From the NCBI GenBank assembly GCA_949130485.1, contig OX422201.1, forward strand, positions 1,524,516 through 1,588,515: a stretch of 64,000 nucleotides of DNA. Direction: 5' to 3'. Of the stretch, positions 22,669-40,648 are shown piece after piece. Positions within the stretch are counted from its first letter, which is position 1; each line of letters opens with the position of its first letter. The stretch comes from Agelas oroides. Lineage: Eukaryota > Porifera > Demospongiae > Agelasida > Agelasidae. A program made the position numbers and the translations under genes. Under the pieces are notes generated by a model. That model ran no database searches, was not told where the DNA came from, and saw only the letters and a program-made list of their open reading frames with translations.

Positions 22669-23135
22669 AGCAATGAAAGCTGGGGGGTGAACAATGCTGG
22701 AGGGCTACTGGGAGTACCAAAGGCAACCTGCACACTGTACTGATTTGTGCCAAGCTGCATATCCACCATTAATATACACTATACTCACTTGTGTGCTGTA
22801 CTCTCCTTGCTGACACGTGTATATACGAGTGCAAAGTTTATGATAACTGCATGTATCAACAATCATCATACACGTGATAGATGTCTACGTTCCACAGGTA
22901 GAGGAAGTCACTACAACCAGAGTCATGGCATCCACCCCCAAAACTTCGTAGCTACAAGTGTGCACAACTTGCATGTTGGCAGTAGATCTATGCCACCATG
23001 CAGAACGAGTTCTGATAGTGATTTTTTCCTGCAGTGCAATAGTCGTTTAGTGCATGGCGGGTATCGCCACCGATTTTTTCGGTTTGAATATAGCCACTGC
23101 GTTTATATATAGGATCCAGACGACATAAGTTTGTG

Positions 23136-23187
23136 CCTAGTCTCGCGGAGCCCTTTTCGTGCGACAGTCTGGCTCCGCGAGACTAAG
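23136..23187. repeat. 17-bp palindromic arms around a short loop
   Basis: 'cctagtctcgcggagcc' (23136-23152) and 'ggctccgcgagactaag' (23171-23187) are inverse with one mismatch, around an 18-base loop. It may be a minimal fold-back element. The rest of the interval from 22256 to 23819 shows no recognisable gene. A 'tatatata' run at about 23103 might belong to a methyltransferase promoter. Confidence 0.7.
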
Positions 23188-23819
23188 TTGGTTCCCTGAA
23201 AATTTGTACATAGGGATGACTACCTTATATCTGCAGCACTGGTTGTTCTTGCGAAGTTTTCAGAGGTCTTTATAGACTGATCTCGAGCACCGAGGAAAGA
23301 TTTAGAACTGGTGCATGGAGTCTATTCATCCTTGAACTTAGCAGTTCTAGGGGATGCAGGAGTGACTATAGAGTCTGGACAATTTCTAAACTTAGCACAA
23401 GTGTCTTACAACTACATTTCTCCTTTACTGACTAGCAAAGAACAGTATCCATCCAAAATTAATTGTTTTGTTGATTAGTCAAGTGCTTTGGCCGTTCTGC
23501 CACGAATGAATATTCTTGATCCCATGAAGAGAACTGTGGCTGTGCAGGCAAATGAGAATTTGACCATCATAGAGTTGAAGAGCATGCTACTGCTACTGTA
23601 GATGCTTTCCTTGCAAGGATCAGAATAAACGATGCGCATGCATGTTATTACAGGACTGCTGTCTGAGAGATTTGTAACCATGCAACTGCATGTAGTCCAC
23701 CCAGAATGGTACAGATGAAAAGCACATCAGTGGCACTAATACTGTTGCACACCATACAATACATATATCATGTCGATTATATTGAACAATGATTTTACTG
23801 CAATAAATTCTTTAAGAAT

Positions 23820-27123
<3,304 letters not shown>

Positions 27124-27388
27124 GGTCACTGTTCAGACCGAGTGGCCCGCAGAATGATATCGGTTTATTAACTGAATGGAGGATGGTCGAATCACCCGTC
27201 GTCATGTGGATCACATTCGAGAGCGCTCTGATTCAACAAGTGCTGAGCCAACAGACATTGGTTACTCAAATCCCTACTACGAGACTTGATGGTGACCTGA
27301 AAAAGTGGTACACCACAGATTCACCCAGTGATTTCAATTGTCCAGCAGGCCTCAATCGCACAGTGTTAATAGCACGTGGCAAATCAAC
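27124..27388. promoter_or_regulatory. Shared intergenic promoter region of two divergent AKR7 genes
   Basis: There are only 265 bp between the two start codons. It contains 'acattggtta' (an inverted CCAAT box) at about 27253 and 'gtgctgagcc' at about 27240, which resembles half of a CNC/Maf-type element. No TATA box is convincing. Bidirectional use follows from the gene arrangement; the site assignments are tentative. Confidence 0.5.
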
Positions 27389-30043
<2,655 letters not shown>

Positions 30044-30299
30044 ATGCAGTGAACAGATACAAATATGATTATTTTAATATAATATTATACATAATGGAAT
30101 CTCATGATGTATATGTTGGGAACCTAAAATGGTACGAAGCAGCCACACAAAAGTGAATGTCCCACTGGTTCTGGGAACATACACACACCCAGACACACAC
30201 AGGCACCCATAAAAAACCTATGTGGAGTCTGCGCCTGGCTGATACAGCAGAGCTATAGAGACCAGTAAGCCTGTTGTTATATACTTTCCTTCTTGAGGC

Positions 30300-30512
30300 T
30301 CTGCTGTAGATGGAACTGAAACACAAGACAGAGCTCTCTGCTGTGGTTTGAACTAAGACACACCTCTGTTGTGTTTGGAACTCAAAGACACCTCTCTGCA
30401 GCATGCGATTGAAACTGAGATGCACCTCTCTAGTGTGGTATAGCTATGCACCTCCTTGCTGTGGTTGGAACTGACACTCACCTCTCTGCAGCGGTTAGAA
30501 CTCAGATGCACC
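30300..30512. repeat. Degenerate 30-bp tandem repeat
   Basis: About seven diverged units with the pattern 'cacctctctgctgtggtt' then 'gaactcagatg'. The last unit runs straight into 'cccttatgctgtccagtg', so the 21-bp array starts where this one ends. Confidence 0.6.
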
Positions 30513-30514
30513 CT

Positions 30515-33500
30515 TATGCTGTCCAGTGTTCTACTTGTGCTGTCCAGTGTTCTACTTGTGCTGTCCAGTGTTCTACTTGTGCTGTCCAGCGTTCTACTTG
30601 TGCTGTCCAGCGTTCTCCTTGTGCTGTCCAGCGTTCTACTTGTGCTGTCCAGCGTTCTCCTTGTGCTGTCCAGCGTTCTACTTGTGCTGTCCAGCGTTCT
30701 CCTTGTGCTGTCCAGCGTTCTACTTGTGCTGTCCAGCGTTCTCCTTGTGCTGTCCAGCGTTCTACTTGTGCTGTCCAGCGTTCTACTTGTGCTGTCCAGC
30801 GTTCTCCTTGTGCTGTCCAGCGTTCTACTTGTGCTGTCCAGCGTTCTCCTTGTGCTGTCCAGCGTTCTACTTGTGCTGTCCAGCGTTCTCCTTGTGCTGT
30901 CCAGCGTTCTACTTGTGCTGTCCAGCGTTCTCCTTGTGCTGTCCAGCGTTCTACTTGTGCTGTCCAGCGTTCTCCTTGTGCTGTCCAGCGTTCTACTTGT
31001 GCTGTCCAGCGTTCTCCTTGTGCTGTCCAGCGTTCTACTTGTGCTGTCCAGCGTTCTCCTTGTGCTGTCCAGCGTTCTACTTGTGCTGTCCAGCGTTCTC
31101 CTTGTGCTGTCCAGCGTTCTACTTGTGCTGTCCAGCGTTCTCCTTGTGCTGTCCAGCGTTCTACTTGTGCTGTCCAGCGTTCTCCTTGTGCTGTCCAGCG
31201 TTCTACTTGTGCTGTCCAGCGTTCTCCTTGTGCTGTCCAGCGTTCTACTTGTGCTGTCCAGCGTTCTCCTTGTGCTGTCCAGCGTTCTACTTGTGCTGTC
31301 CAGCGTTCTCCTTGTGCTGTCCAGCGTTCTACTTGTGCTGTCCAGCGTTCTCCTTGTGCTGTCCAGCGTTCTACTTGTGCTGTCCAGCGTTCTCCTTGTG
31401 CTGTCCAGCGTTCTACTTGTGCTGTCCAGCGTTCTACTTGTGCTGTCCAGCGTTCTACTTGTGCTGTCCAGCGTTCTCCTTGTGCTGTCCAGCGTTCTAC
31501 TTGTGCTGTCCAGCGTTCTCCTTGTGCTGTCCAGCGTTCTACTTGTGCTGTCCAGCGTTCTCCTTGTGCTGTCCAGCGTTCTACTTGTGCTGTCCAGCGT
31601 TCTCCTTGTGCTGTCCAGCGTTCTACTTGTGCTGTCCAGCGTTCTCCTTGTGCTGTCCAGCGTTCTACTTGTGCTGTCCAGCGTTCTCCTTGTGCTGTCC
31701 AGCGTTCTACTTGTGCTGTCCAGCGTTCTCCTTGTGCTGTCCAGCGTTCTACTTGTGCTGTCCAGCGTTCTCCTTGTGCTGTCCAGCGTTCTACTTGTGC
31801 TGTCCAGCGTTCTCCTTGTGCTGTCCAGCGTTCTACTTGTGCTGTCCAGCGTTCTCCTTGTGCTGTCCAGCGTTCTACTTGTGCTGTCCAGCGTTCTCCT
31901 TGTGCTGTCCAGCGTTCTACTTGTGCTGTCCAGCGTTCTCCTTGTGCTGTCCAGCGTTCTACTTGTGCTGTCCAGCGTTCTCCTTGTGCTGTCCAGCGTT
32001 CTACTTGTGCTGTCCAGCGTTCTCCTTGTGCTGTCCAGCGTTCTACTTGTGCTGTCCAGCGTTCTCCTTGTGCTGTCCAGCGTTCTACTTGTGCTGTCCA
32101 GCGTTCTACTTGTGCTGTCCAGCGTTCTACTTGTGCTGTCCAGCGTTCTACTTGTGCTGTCCAGCGTTCTACTTGTGCTGTCCAGCGTTCTACTTGTGCT
32201 GTCCAGCGTTCTACTTGTGCTGTCCAGCGTTCTACTTGTGCTGTCCAGCGTTCTACTTGTGCTGTCCAGCGTTCTACTTGTGCTGTCCAGCGTTCTACTT
32301 GTGCTGTCCAGCGTTCTACTTGTGCTGTCCAGCGTTCTACTTGTGCTGTCCAGCGTTCTACTTGTGCTGTCCAGCGTTCTACTTGTGCTGTCCAGCGTTC
32401 TACTTGTGCTGTCCAGCGTTCTACTTGTGCTGTCCAGCGTTCTACTTGTGCTGTCCAGCGTTCTACTTGTGCTGTCCAGCGTTCTACTTGTGCTGTCCAG
32501 CGTTCTACTTGTGCTGTCCAGCGTTCTACTTGTGCTGTCCAGCGTTCTACTTGTGCTGTCCAGCGTTCTACTTGTGCTGTCCAGCGTTCTACTTGTGCTG
32601 TCCAGCGTTCTACTTGTGCTGTCCAGCGTTCTACTTGTGCTGTCCAGCGTTCTACTTGTGCTGTCCAGCGTTCTACTTGTGCTGTCCAGCGTTCTACTTG
32701 TGCTGTCCAGCGTTCTACTTGTGCTCTCCAGCGTTCTACTTCTGCTGTCCAGCGTTCTACTTGTGCTCTCCAGCGTTCTACTTCTGCTGTCCAGCGTTCT
32801 ACTTGTGCTCTCCAGCGTTCTACTTCTGCTGTCCAGCGTTCTACTTGTGCTGTCCAGCGTTCTACTTGTGCTGTCCAGCGTTCTACTTGTGCTGTCCAGC
32901 GTTCTCCTTGTGCTCTCCAGCGTTCTCCTTGTGCTGTCCAGCGTTCTACTTGTGCTCTCCAGCGTTCTACTTCTGCTGTCCAGCGTTCTACTTGTGCTGT
33001 CCAGCGTTCTCCTTGTGCTGTCCAGCGTTCTACTTGTGCTGTCCAGCGTTCTCCTTGTGCTGTCCAGCGTTCTACTTGTGCTGTCCAGCGTTCTCCTTGT
33101 GCTGTCCAGCGTTCTACTTGTGCTGTCCAGCGTTCTCCTTGTGCTGTCCAGCGTTCTACTTGTGCTGTCCAGCGTTCTCCTTGTGCTGTCCAGCGTTCTA
33201 CTTGTGCTGTCCAGCGTTCTCCTTGTGCTGTCCAGCGTTCTACTTGTGCTGTCCAGCGTTCTCCTTGTGCTGTCCAGCGTTCTACTTGTGCTGTCCAGCG
33301 TTCTCCTTGTGCTGTCCAGCGTTCTACTTGTGCTGTCCAGCGTTCTCCTTGTGCTGTCCAGCGTTCTACTTGTGCTGTCCAGCGTTCTCCTTGTGCTGTC
33401 CAGCGTTCTACTTGTGCTGTCCAGCGTTCTACTTGTGCTGTCCAGCGTTCTACTTGTGCTGTCCAGCGTTCTACTTGTGCTGTCCAGCGTTCTACTTGTG

Positions 33501-36250
33501 CTGTCCAGCGTTCTCCTTGTGCTGTCCAGCGTTCTACTTGTGCTGTCCAGCGTTCTCCTTGTGCTGTCCAGCGTTCTACTTGTGCTGTCCAGCGTTCTCC
33601 TTGTGCTGTCCAGCGTTCTACTTGTGCTGTCCAGCGTTCTCCTTGTGCTGTCCAGCGTTCTACTTGTGCTGTCCAGCGTTCTCCTTGTGCTGTCCAGCGT
33701 TCTACTTGTGCTGTCCAGCGTTCTACTTGTGCTGTCCAGCGTTCTACTTGTGCTGTCCAGCGTTCTCCTTGTGCTGTCCAGCGTTCTACTTGTGCTGTCC
33801 AGCGTTCTCCTTGTGCTGTCCAGCGTTCTACTTGTGCTGTCCAGCGTTCTCCTTGTGCTGTCCAGCGTTCTACTTGTGCTGTCCAGCGTTCTCCTTGTGC
33901 TGTCCAGCGTTCTACTTGTGCTGTCCAGCGTTCTCCTTGTGCTGTCCAGCGTTCTACTTGTGCTGTCCAGCGTTCTCCTTGTGCTGTCCAGCGTTCTACT
34001 TGTGCTGTCCAGCGTTCTACTTGTGCTGTCCAGCGTTCTCCTTGTGCTGTCCAGCGTTCTCCTTGTGCTGTCCAGCGTTCTACTTGTGCTGTCCAGCGTT
34101 CTCCTTGTGCTGTCCAGCGTTCTACTTGTGCTGTCCAGCGTTCTCCTTGTGCTGTCCAGCGTTCTACTTGTGCTGTCCAGCGTTCTACTTGTGCTGTCCA
34201 GCGTTCTCCTTGTGCTGTCCAGCGTTCTACTTGTGCTGTCCAGCGTTCTCCTTGTGCTGTCCAGCGTTCTACTTGTGCTGTCCAGCGTTCTCCTTGTGCT
34301 GTCCAGCGTTCTACTTGTGCTGTCCAGCGTTCTCCTTGTGCTGTCCAGCGTTCTACTTGTGCTGTCCAGCGTTCTCCTTGTGCTGTCCAGCGTTCTACTT
34401 GTGCTGTCCAGCGTTCTACTTGTGCTGTCCAGCGTTCTACTTGTGCTGTCCAGCGTTCTACTTGTGCTGTCCAGCGTTCTACTTGTGCTGTCCAGCGTTC
34501 TACTTGTGCTGTCCAGCGTTCTACTTGTGCTGTCCAGCGTTCAACTTGTGCTGTCCAGCGTTCTACTTGTGCTGTCCAGCGTTCTACTTGTGCTGTCCAG
34601 CGTTCTACTTGTGCTGTCCAGCGTTCTACTTGTGCTGTCCAGCGTTCTACTTGTGCTGTCCAGCGTTCTCCTTGTGCTGTCCAGCGTTCTACTTGTGCTG
34701 TCCAGCGTTCTCCTTGTGCTGTCCAGCGTTCTACTTGTGCTGTCCAGCGTTCTCCTTGTGCTGTCCAGCGTTCTCCTTGTGCTGTCCAGCGTTCTCCTTG
34801 TGCTGTCCAGCGTTCTACTTGTGCTGTCCAGCGTTCTACTTGTGCTCTCCAGCGTTCTACTTGTGCTGTCCAGCGTTCTACTTGTGCTCTCCAGCGTTCT
34901 ACTTGTGCTGTCCAGCGTTCTACTTGTGCTCTCCAGCGTTCTACTTGTGCTGTCCAGCGTTCTACTTGTGCTCTCCAGCGTTCTACTTGTGCTGTCCAGC
35001 GTTCTACTTGTGCTCTCCAGCGTTCTACTTGTGCTGTCCAGCGTTCTACTTGTGCTCTCCAGCGTTCTACTTGTGCTGTCCAGCGTTCTACTTGTGCTCT
35101 CCAGCGTTCTACTTGTGCTGTCCAGCGTTCTACTTGTGCTCTCCAGCGTTCTACTTGTGCTGTCCAGCGTTCTACTTGTGCTCTCCAGCGTTCTACTTGT
35201 GCTGTCCAGCGTTCTACTTGTGCTCTCCAGCGTTCTACTTGTGCTGTCCAGCGTTCTACTTGTGCTCTCCAGCGTTCTACTTGTGCTGTCCAGCGTTCTA
35301 CTTGTGCTCTCCAGCGTTCTACTTGTGCTGTCCAGCGTTCTACTTGTGCTCTCCAGCGTTCTACTTGTGCTGTCCAGCGTTCTACTTGTGCTCTCCAGCG
35401 TTCTACTTGTGCTGTCCAGCGTTCTACTTGTGCTCTCCAGCGTTCTACTTGTGCTGTCCAGCGTTCTACTTGTGCTCTCCAGCGTTCTACTTGTGCTGTC
35501 CAGCGTTCTACTTGTGCTCTCCAGCGTTCTACTTGTGCTGTCCAGTGTTCTACTTATGCTGTCCAGTGTTCTTCTTATGCTGTCCAGTCTTGTCCTTATG
35601 CTGTCCAGTGTTCTACTTATGCTGTCCAGTGTTCTACTTATGCTGTCCAGTGTTCTACTTATGCTGTCCAGTCTTGTCCTTATGCTGTCCAGTGTTCTAC
35701 TTATGCTGTCCAGTGTTCTACTTACGCTGTCCAGTCTTGTCCTTATGCTGTCCAGTATTGTCCTAATGCTGTCCAGTCCTGTCCTTATGCTGTCCAGTCC
35801 TGTCCTTACGCTGTCCGGTGTTGTCCTTATACATGACGTCCAGTGTTTGTCCTTATGCTGTCCAGTGTTGTCCTTATTCTGTCCAGTGTTGTCCTTATTC
35901 TGTCCACTGCTGTCCTTGTGCTGTCCACTGCTGTCCTTGTGCTGTTCAGTCTTCTCCTTATGCTGTCCAGTGATTTTCTTATGCTGTCTAGTCCTGTCCT
36001 TAAGCTATCCAGTCGTGTCCTCATGCTGTCCAGTGTTGTTCTTATGCTGTCCAGTCTGCCCCTTATGCTGTCCAGTCTTGTCCTTTTGCATTGTCCTAAT
36101 TCTATCCAGTCCTGTCCTTATGCTGTCCAGTGTTGTCCTTATACATGAATCATGATGTCCAATGTTGTCCTATGCTATCCATTGCTGTCCTTATGCGGTC
36201 CATTCTGGTCCTTCTGTCCAGTCCTGTGCTTATGCTGTCCATGGACAGAA
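30515..36250. repeat. 21-bp minisatellite, roughly 5.7 kb
   Basis: The unit is 'tgctgtccagcgttctactt' plus 'g'. About 240 regular copies run to about 35540, followed by a worn zone with units such as 'tgctgtccagtgttgtcctt'. Zones differ in higher-order form: from about 30.59 to 32.1 kb and 33.0 to 34.4 kb, 'ttctactt' and 'ttctcctt' units mostly alternate (42-bp dimer). From 32.1 to 32.7 kb one type is uniform. From 34.84 to 35.54 kb 'gctgtcc' and 'gctctcc' alternate. Because 21 is divisible by three, all three forward frames stay open for more than 1700 codons; this is not evidence of coding. Confidence 0.97.
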
Positions 36251-36647
36251 CTTTCTCCTCGGCGAATGGAGTATGTGGCACTCGTACCGTGCGAATGAAA
36301 CGTGATAAAAAATTATAAAACTCAACCACTGCTCTCCACGTAATTTTCTGTAGCATGGTATCAAGATTTGTTACACAGATAGTACTTGCCATACAGTACT
36401 TGAATATCAAGTTTGGCTGTAAGTGATTGCACAAATAGTAAGATGAGAAATTTTGTATATGGTAGATAATTTATCGTGAAATTATTTACCCGCCACCTTA
36501 ACCAACGTTAAAAGTACGTAAATGTACAAAAATATCTAAGTTACCTTCCTTCCACTCTTTGTAAAGAAAGCTGTCAACGCTGCTGGTCTTTTCCTAGCCA
36601 GCTGCAGGAGGTCTTTATTTATAGTGCGGGTGAGTTCTGTCATAGTG
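36251..36647. other. Unique-looking spacer inside the minisatellite inverted repeat
   Basis: AT-rich sequence with no recognisable gene or family repeat, between the end of the 21-bp array and the hAT-like element. Confidence 0.5.
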
Positions 36648-37151
36648 CAGTGGCGGATCTAGGATTTTCAAAAGGGGGGTTCCAGTGTGCATTTGACTGA
36701 TCGCTATACTTGGCGGAACGTAATAAAGCGTGCGAAGCGCGCCCGCTAGGGCGGTGTGGGGGCATGCCCTCCCCAAGAAAATTTTCAATTTCAGACCTTC
36801 TGAGATCGTTTCTGGTGCCGTTTTGAGGTGAAATAGCAAGAGTTGGACGACCTACTGCCAAATCTAGTCATTGTGTTTGAAACCTTTAAACACTCGCAGA
36901 ATTCAAAAGGCGTGGCTCCGCATCGCTCCGCAGAGGCTTTGTCCGTATACTGAATATCTCGAAGCAACTCTAGGCCTAGTCAAACGTCTGGAGATCAGTA
37001 AGGAACTGATACGTGAGTGTGTAACTGTGCCTGGTTGTTGTTGCTGCATGCCACTGCTGGATAATCATTTGATGGACTCCTGCAGTTATGTACGCAAAAA
37101 TACACTACTATAGCCGCCCTTACCCCCCCCCCCCCCCCAAATCCACCACTG
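36648..37151. mobile_element. hAT-like non-autonomous element
   Basis: The left end 'cagtggcggatctagga' is mirrored by the right end 'ccaaatccaccactg'. Both are next to G- or C-runs ('ggggggttcc', and a long C tract at about 37124-37138). Termini of the CAGTGGCGGATC type are widespread in animal hAT MITEs. No 8-bp target duplication is apparent. A second terminus, the inverse of CAGGGGCGTAGCTAG, lies at about 37256-37270, so a second partial element may abut. Confidence 0.6.
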
Positions 37152-37267
37152 TAATTGACTTTACGCATGCGCTAGATATTCATAGGACATCGCCAATGCG
37201 TGCGGGCGTCCTTACACAGAAAAGTGAGGAGGCAACTGCCTCTTCTTCCTCATTGCTAGCTACGCCC

Positions 37268-37665
37268 CTGATAAGGACAAGACTGGACCGCATAAGAAGA
37301 GCACAAATAAAACACTAGACAGCATAAGGGTAGGACTTGTCAGCATAAGGACAGGACAACACTCGACAGCATAAGGACAATATTGGACATCATGTATAAG
37401 GACAACACTGGACAGCATAAGGACACGACTGCACTGGACCGCATAATGACAACACTGGACTGCATAATGACAATATTGGACTTCATGCAGAAGGACAACA
37501 CTGGACAGCATAAAGACAGGACTGGACAGCATTAGGAGAACACTGAACAGCATAAGGACAGCACTGGACAGAATAAGGACAACACTGGACAGCTTAGGGA
37601 CAAGACTGGACAGCATAAGGACAACACTGAACAGCAGAAGGACAACACTGCACAGCAAAAACAGT
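37268..37665. repeat. Inverted, degenerate arm of the 21-bp minisatellite
   Basis: Units such as 'ggacaacactggacagcata' are the reverse complement of the worn units at 35540-36250. 'ggacatcatgtataagga' here also mirrors 'tccttatacatga...tgatgtcc' near 36130-36157. Together the arms form a large imperfect palindrome with a spacer of about 1 kb. Confidence 0.9.
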
Positions 37666-37676
37666 GGTAGGAAGTT

Positions 37677-37797
37677 CATACCAAAAACGGTATGATTTCA
37701 CTTTTTACACTGGGCATACCAAAAAAGGTATGATTTTCATACCAATTAGGGTATGACATTCATACTGCTAATGGTATGACATTCATACTGCATATGG
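37677..37797. repeat. Cluster of 18-bp CATACC/GGTATG palindromes
   Basis: Palindromes at 37677-37694, 37715-37732, 37738-37755 and 37761-37778, plus a partial fifth at 37784. Spacers differ (AAAAAC, AAAAAA, AATTAG, GCTAAT) while the arms are mostly kept. The last three start 23 bp apart. The cluster ends exactly where the 192-bp satellite begins. Confidence 0.8.
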
Positions 37798-38712
37798 CGC
37801 TGCAGGGGACGGAGATATTGGCCGGCCCGTACAGCTTTGTGCGCCTTTTGCACCGAGAAAGGGTTTACATGTTTAAATTCTTCATGCCCATAGCTTCTTG
37901 ATAATATCCACCTTGCATTAGTGCAACCTTTGTACCGAGGTAAGAAGAGTCGCGAATGTACGCGAATTTCCATTGAAGGCACTGTACGGCGATGCATGGG
38001 ACGGAGTATTGGCCGACCCGAACAGCTTTGTGCGCCTTTTGCACCTAGAAAGGGTTTACATTTGTAACCTCTTCATGCCCATAGCTTCTTGATAATATGC
38101 ACCTTGCATTAGTGTAACCTTTGTATCGAGCTAGGATTAGTCGCGAATATACGCGAATTTCCAATGAAGGCACTATACGGCGCTGCATGGGACGGAGATA
38201 TTGGCCGGCACGTACAGCTTTGTGCGCCGTTTGCACCGAGAAAGGGTTTACATTTTTAAACTCTTCATGCCCATAGCTTCTTGATAATATGCACCTTGCA
38301 TTAGTGCAACCATTGTACCAAGCAAGGAAGAGAACCGAATGTACGCAAATTTCCATTGACGGAACTAAACGGCGCATCAGGGGACGGAGATATTGGCAGG
38401 CCCGAACAGCTTTGTGCGCCTTTTGCACCGAGAAAGGGTTTACATTTTTAAACTCTTCATGCCCATAGCTTCTTGATAACATGCACCTTGCATTAGTGCA
38501 ACCTTTGCACCGAGCAAGGAAGAGTCGCGAATATACGCGAATTTCAAATGAAGGCACTGTACGGCACTGCATGGGACGGAGATATTGGCCGGCACGTACA
38601 GCTTTGTGCGCCTTTTGCACCGAGAAAGGGTTTACATTTTTAAACTCTTCATGCCCATAGCTTCTTGATAATATGCACCTTGCATTAGTACAACCATTGT
38701 ACCAAGCAAGGA
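37790..38712. repeat. 192-bp satellite, block 1 (about 5 monomers)
   Basis: The monomer carries the landmarks 'ggcgctgcatgggacggaga', 'cagctttgtgcgccttttgc', 'aaagggtttacatttttaaa', 'catgcccatagcttcttgat', 'gcaccttgcattagtgcaac' and 'cgcgaatgtacgcgaatttc', in that order. Because 192 is divisible by three, frames stay open on both strands. Confidence 0.97.
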
Positions 38713-40648
38713 AGACACATTGAGACATCATGAGACATCAAGAGACACATTAAGACATCATGAGACATCAAGAGACACATTGAGACATGAGACACATTGA
38801 GACATCATAAGACACATTGAGACATCATGAGACATCAAGAGACACATTGAGACATCAAGAGACACATTGTGACATGAGACACATTGAGACATCATGAGAC
38901 ATCAAGAGACACATTGAGACATCATGAGACATCAAGAGACACATTGAGACACGTTGAGACATCATGAGACATCCTGTGACATCATGAGACATCAAGAGAC
39001 ACATTGACACATGAGACACATTGAGACATCATGAGACATCAAGAGAAACATTGAGACATGAGACACATTGAGACATCATGAGACATCATGAGACATCAAG
39101 AGACACATTGAGACATGAGGCACATTGAGACATCAAGAGACACATTGAGACATGAGGCACATTGAGACATCATGAGACATCAAGAGACAGATTGAGACAT
39201 CATGAGACATCAAGAGACACATTGAGACACATTGAGACACATTGAGACATCATGAGACATCCTGTGACATGAGACACATTGAGAGATCATGAGACATCAA
39301 GAGACACATTGAGAGATCATGAGACATCAAGAGACACATTGAGACATGAGACACACTGAGACATCAAGAGACACATTGAGATATCATGAGACATCAAGAG
39401 ACACATTGAGACACATTGAGACATCATGAGACATCCTGTGACATGAGACACATTGAGACATCATGAGACATCAAGAGACACATTGAGACATGAGACACAT
39501 TGAGACATCATGAGACATCAAGAGACACATTGAGACATCCTGTCACATTGTGAGACATCATGAGACATCAAGATACACATTGAGACTTCATGAGACATCA
39601 AGAGACACATTGAGACATCATGAGACATCAAGAGACACATTGAGACATGAGACACATTGAGACATAAGACACATTGAGACATCATGAGACATCCAGAGAC
39701 ACATTGAGACATGGGACACATTGAAACATCATGAGACATCAACAGACACATTGAGAAATCGTGAGACATCAAGAGACACATTGAGACATCATGAGACATC
39801 AAGAGACACATTGAGACATGAGACACATTGAGACATGAGACACATTGAGACACCAGGAGACACGTTGAGACATCATAAGACACAGTGAGACATCATGAGA
39901 CATCAAGAGACACATTGAGACATGAGACACATTGAGACATCATGAGACATCAAGAGACACATTGAGACATCAAGAGACACATTGAGACATCAAGAGACAC
40001 ATTGAGACATCCTGTGACATTATGAGACATCATGAGACATCAAGATACACATTGAGACATGAGACATACTGAGACATCAAGAGACACATTGAGACATCAT
40101 GAGACATCAAGAGACACATTGAGACACATTGAGACACATTGAGACATCATGAGACATCCTGTGACATGAGACACATTGAGACATCATGAGACATCAAGAG
40201 ACACATTGAGACATGAGACATCAAGAGACACATTCAGACACATTGAGACACATTGAGACATCATGAGACATCAAGAGACACATTGAGACATGAGACATAT
40301 TGAGACATCATGAGACTTCAAGAGACAGACACATTGAGACATCATGAGACAGCAAGAGACACATTGAGACATCATGAGACATCAAGAGACACATTGAGAC
40401 ATCATGAGACATCCTGTGACATCATGAGACACATTGAGACATCATGAGACATCAAGAGACACATTGAGACATCATAAGACATCAAGATACACATTGAGAC
40501 CATGAGACATCAAGAGACACATTGAGACATCAAGAGACATCAAGAGACACATTTAGACGTGAGACATATTGAGACATCATGAGACATCAAGAGACAGACA
40601 CATTGAGACATCATGAGACATCAAGAGACACATTGAGACATCATGAGA
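38713..40648. repeat. GAGACATCA minisatellite block inside the satellite
   Basis: The same 30-bp unit of 10-mers as at 14412-18470, including the variants 'gacatcctgtgacatcatga' and 'gagacatgagacacattg'. Left junction: 'accaagcaaggaag' then 'acacattgag'. Right junction: 'gagacatca' then 'atgaaggcactatacgg'. Part of one monomer is missing between the flanks. Confidence 0.97.

Noticed and set aside
22747..23112. Open frame of 121 codons upstream of the methyltransferase
   Set aside because: No domain, no splice context and ordinary composition; likely chance.
30446..36155. Three overlapping open frames of about 1750-1900 codons on the plus strand
   Set aside because: All three frames are open because the 21-bp unit has no stop in any forward frame and is divisible by three. 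There is no unique domain and no recognisable start context.
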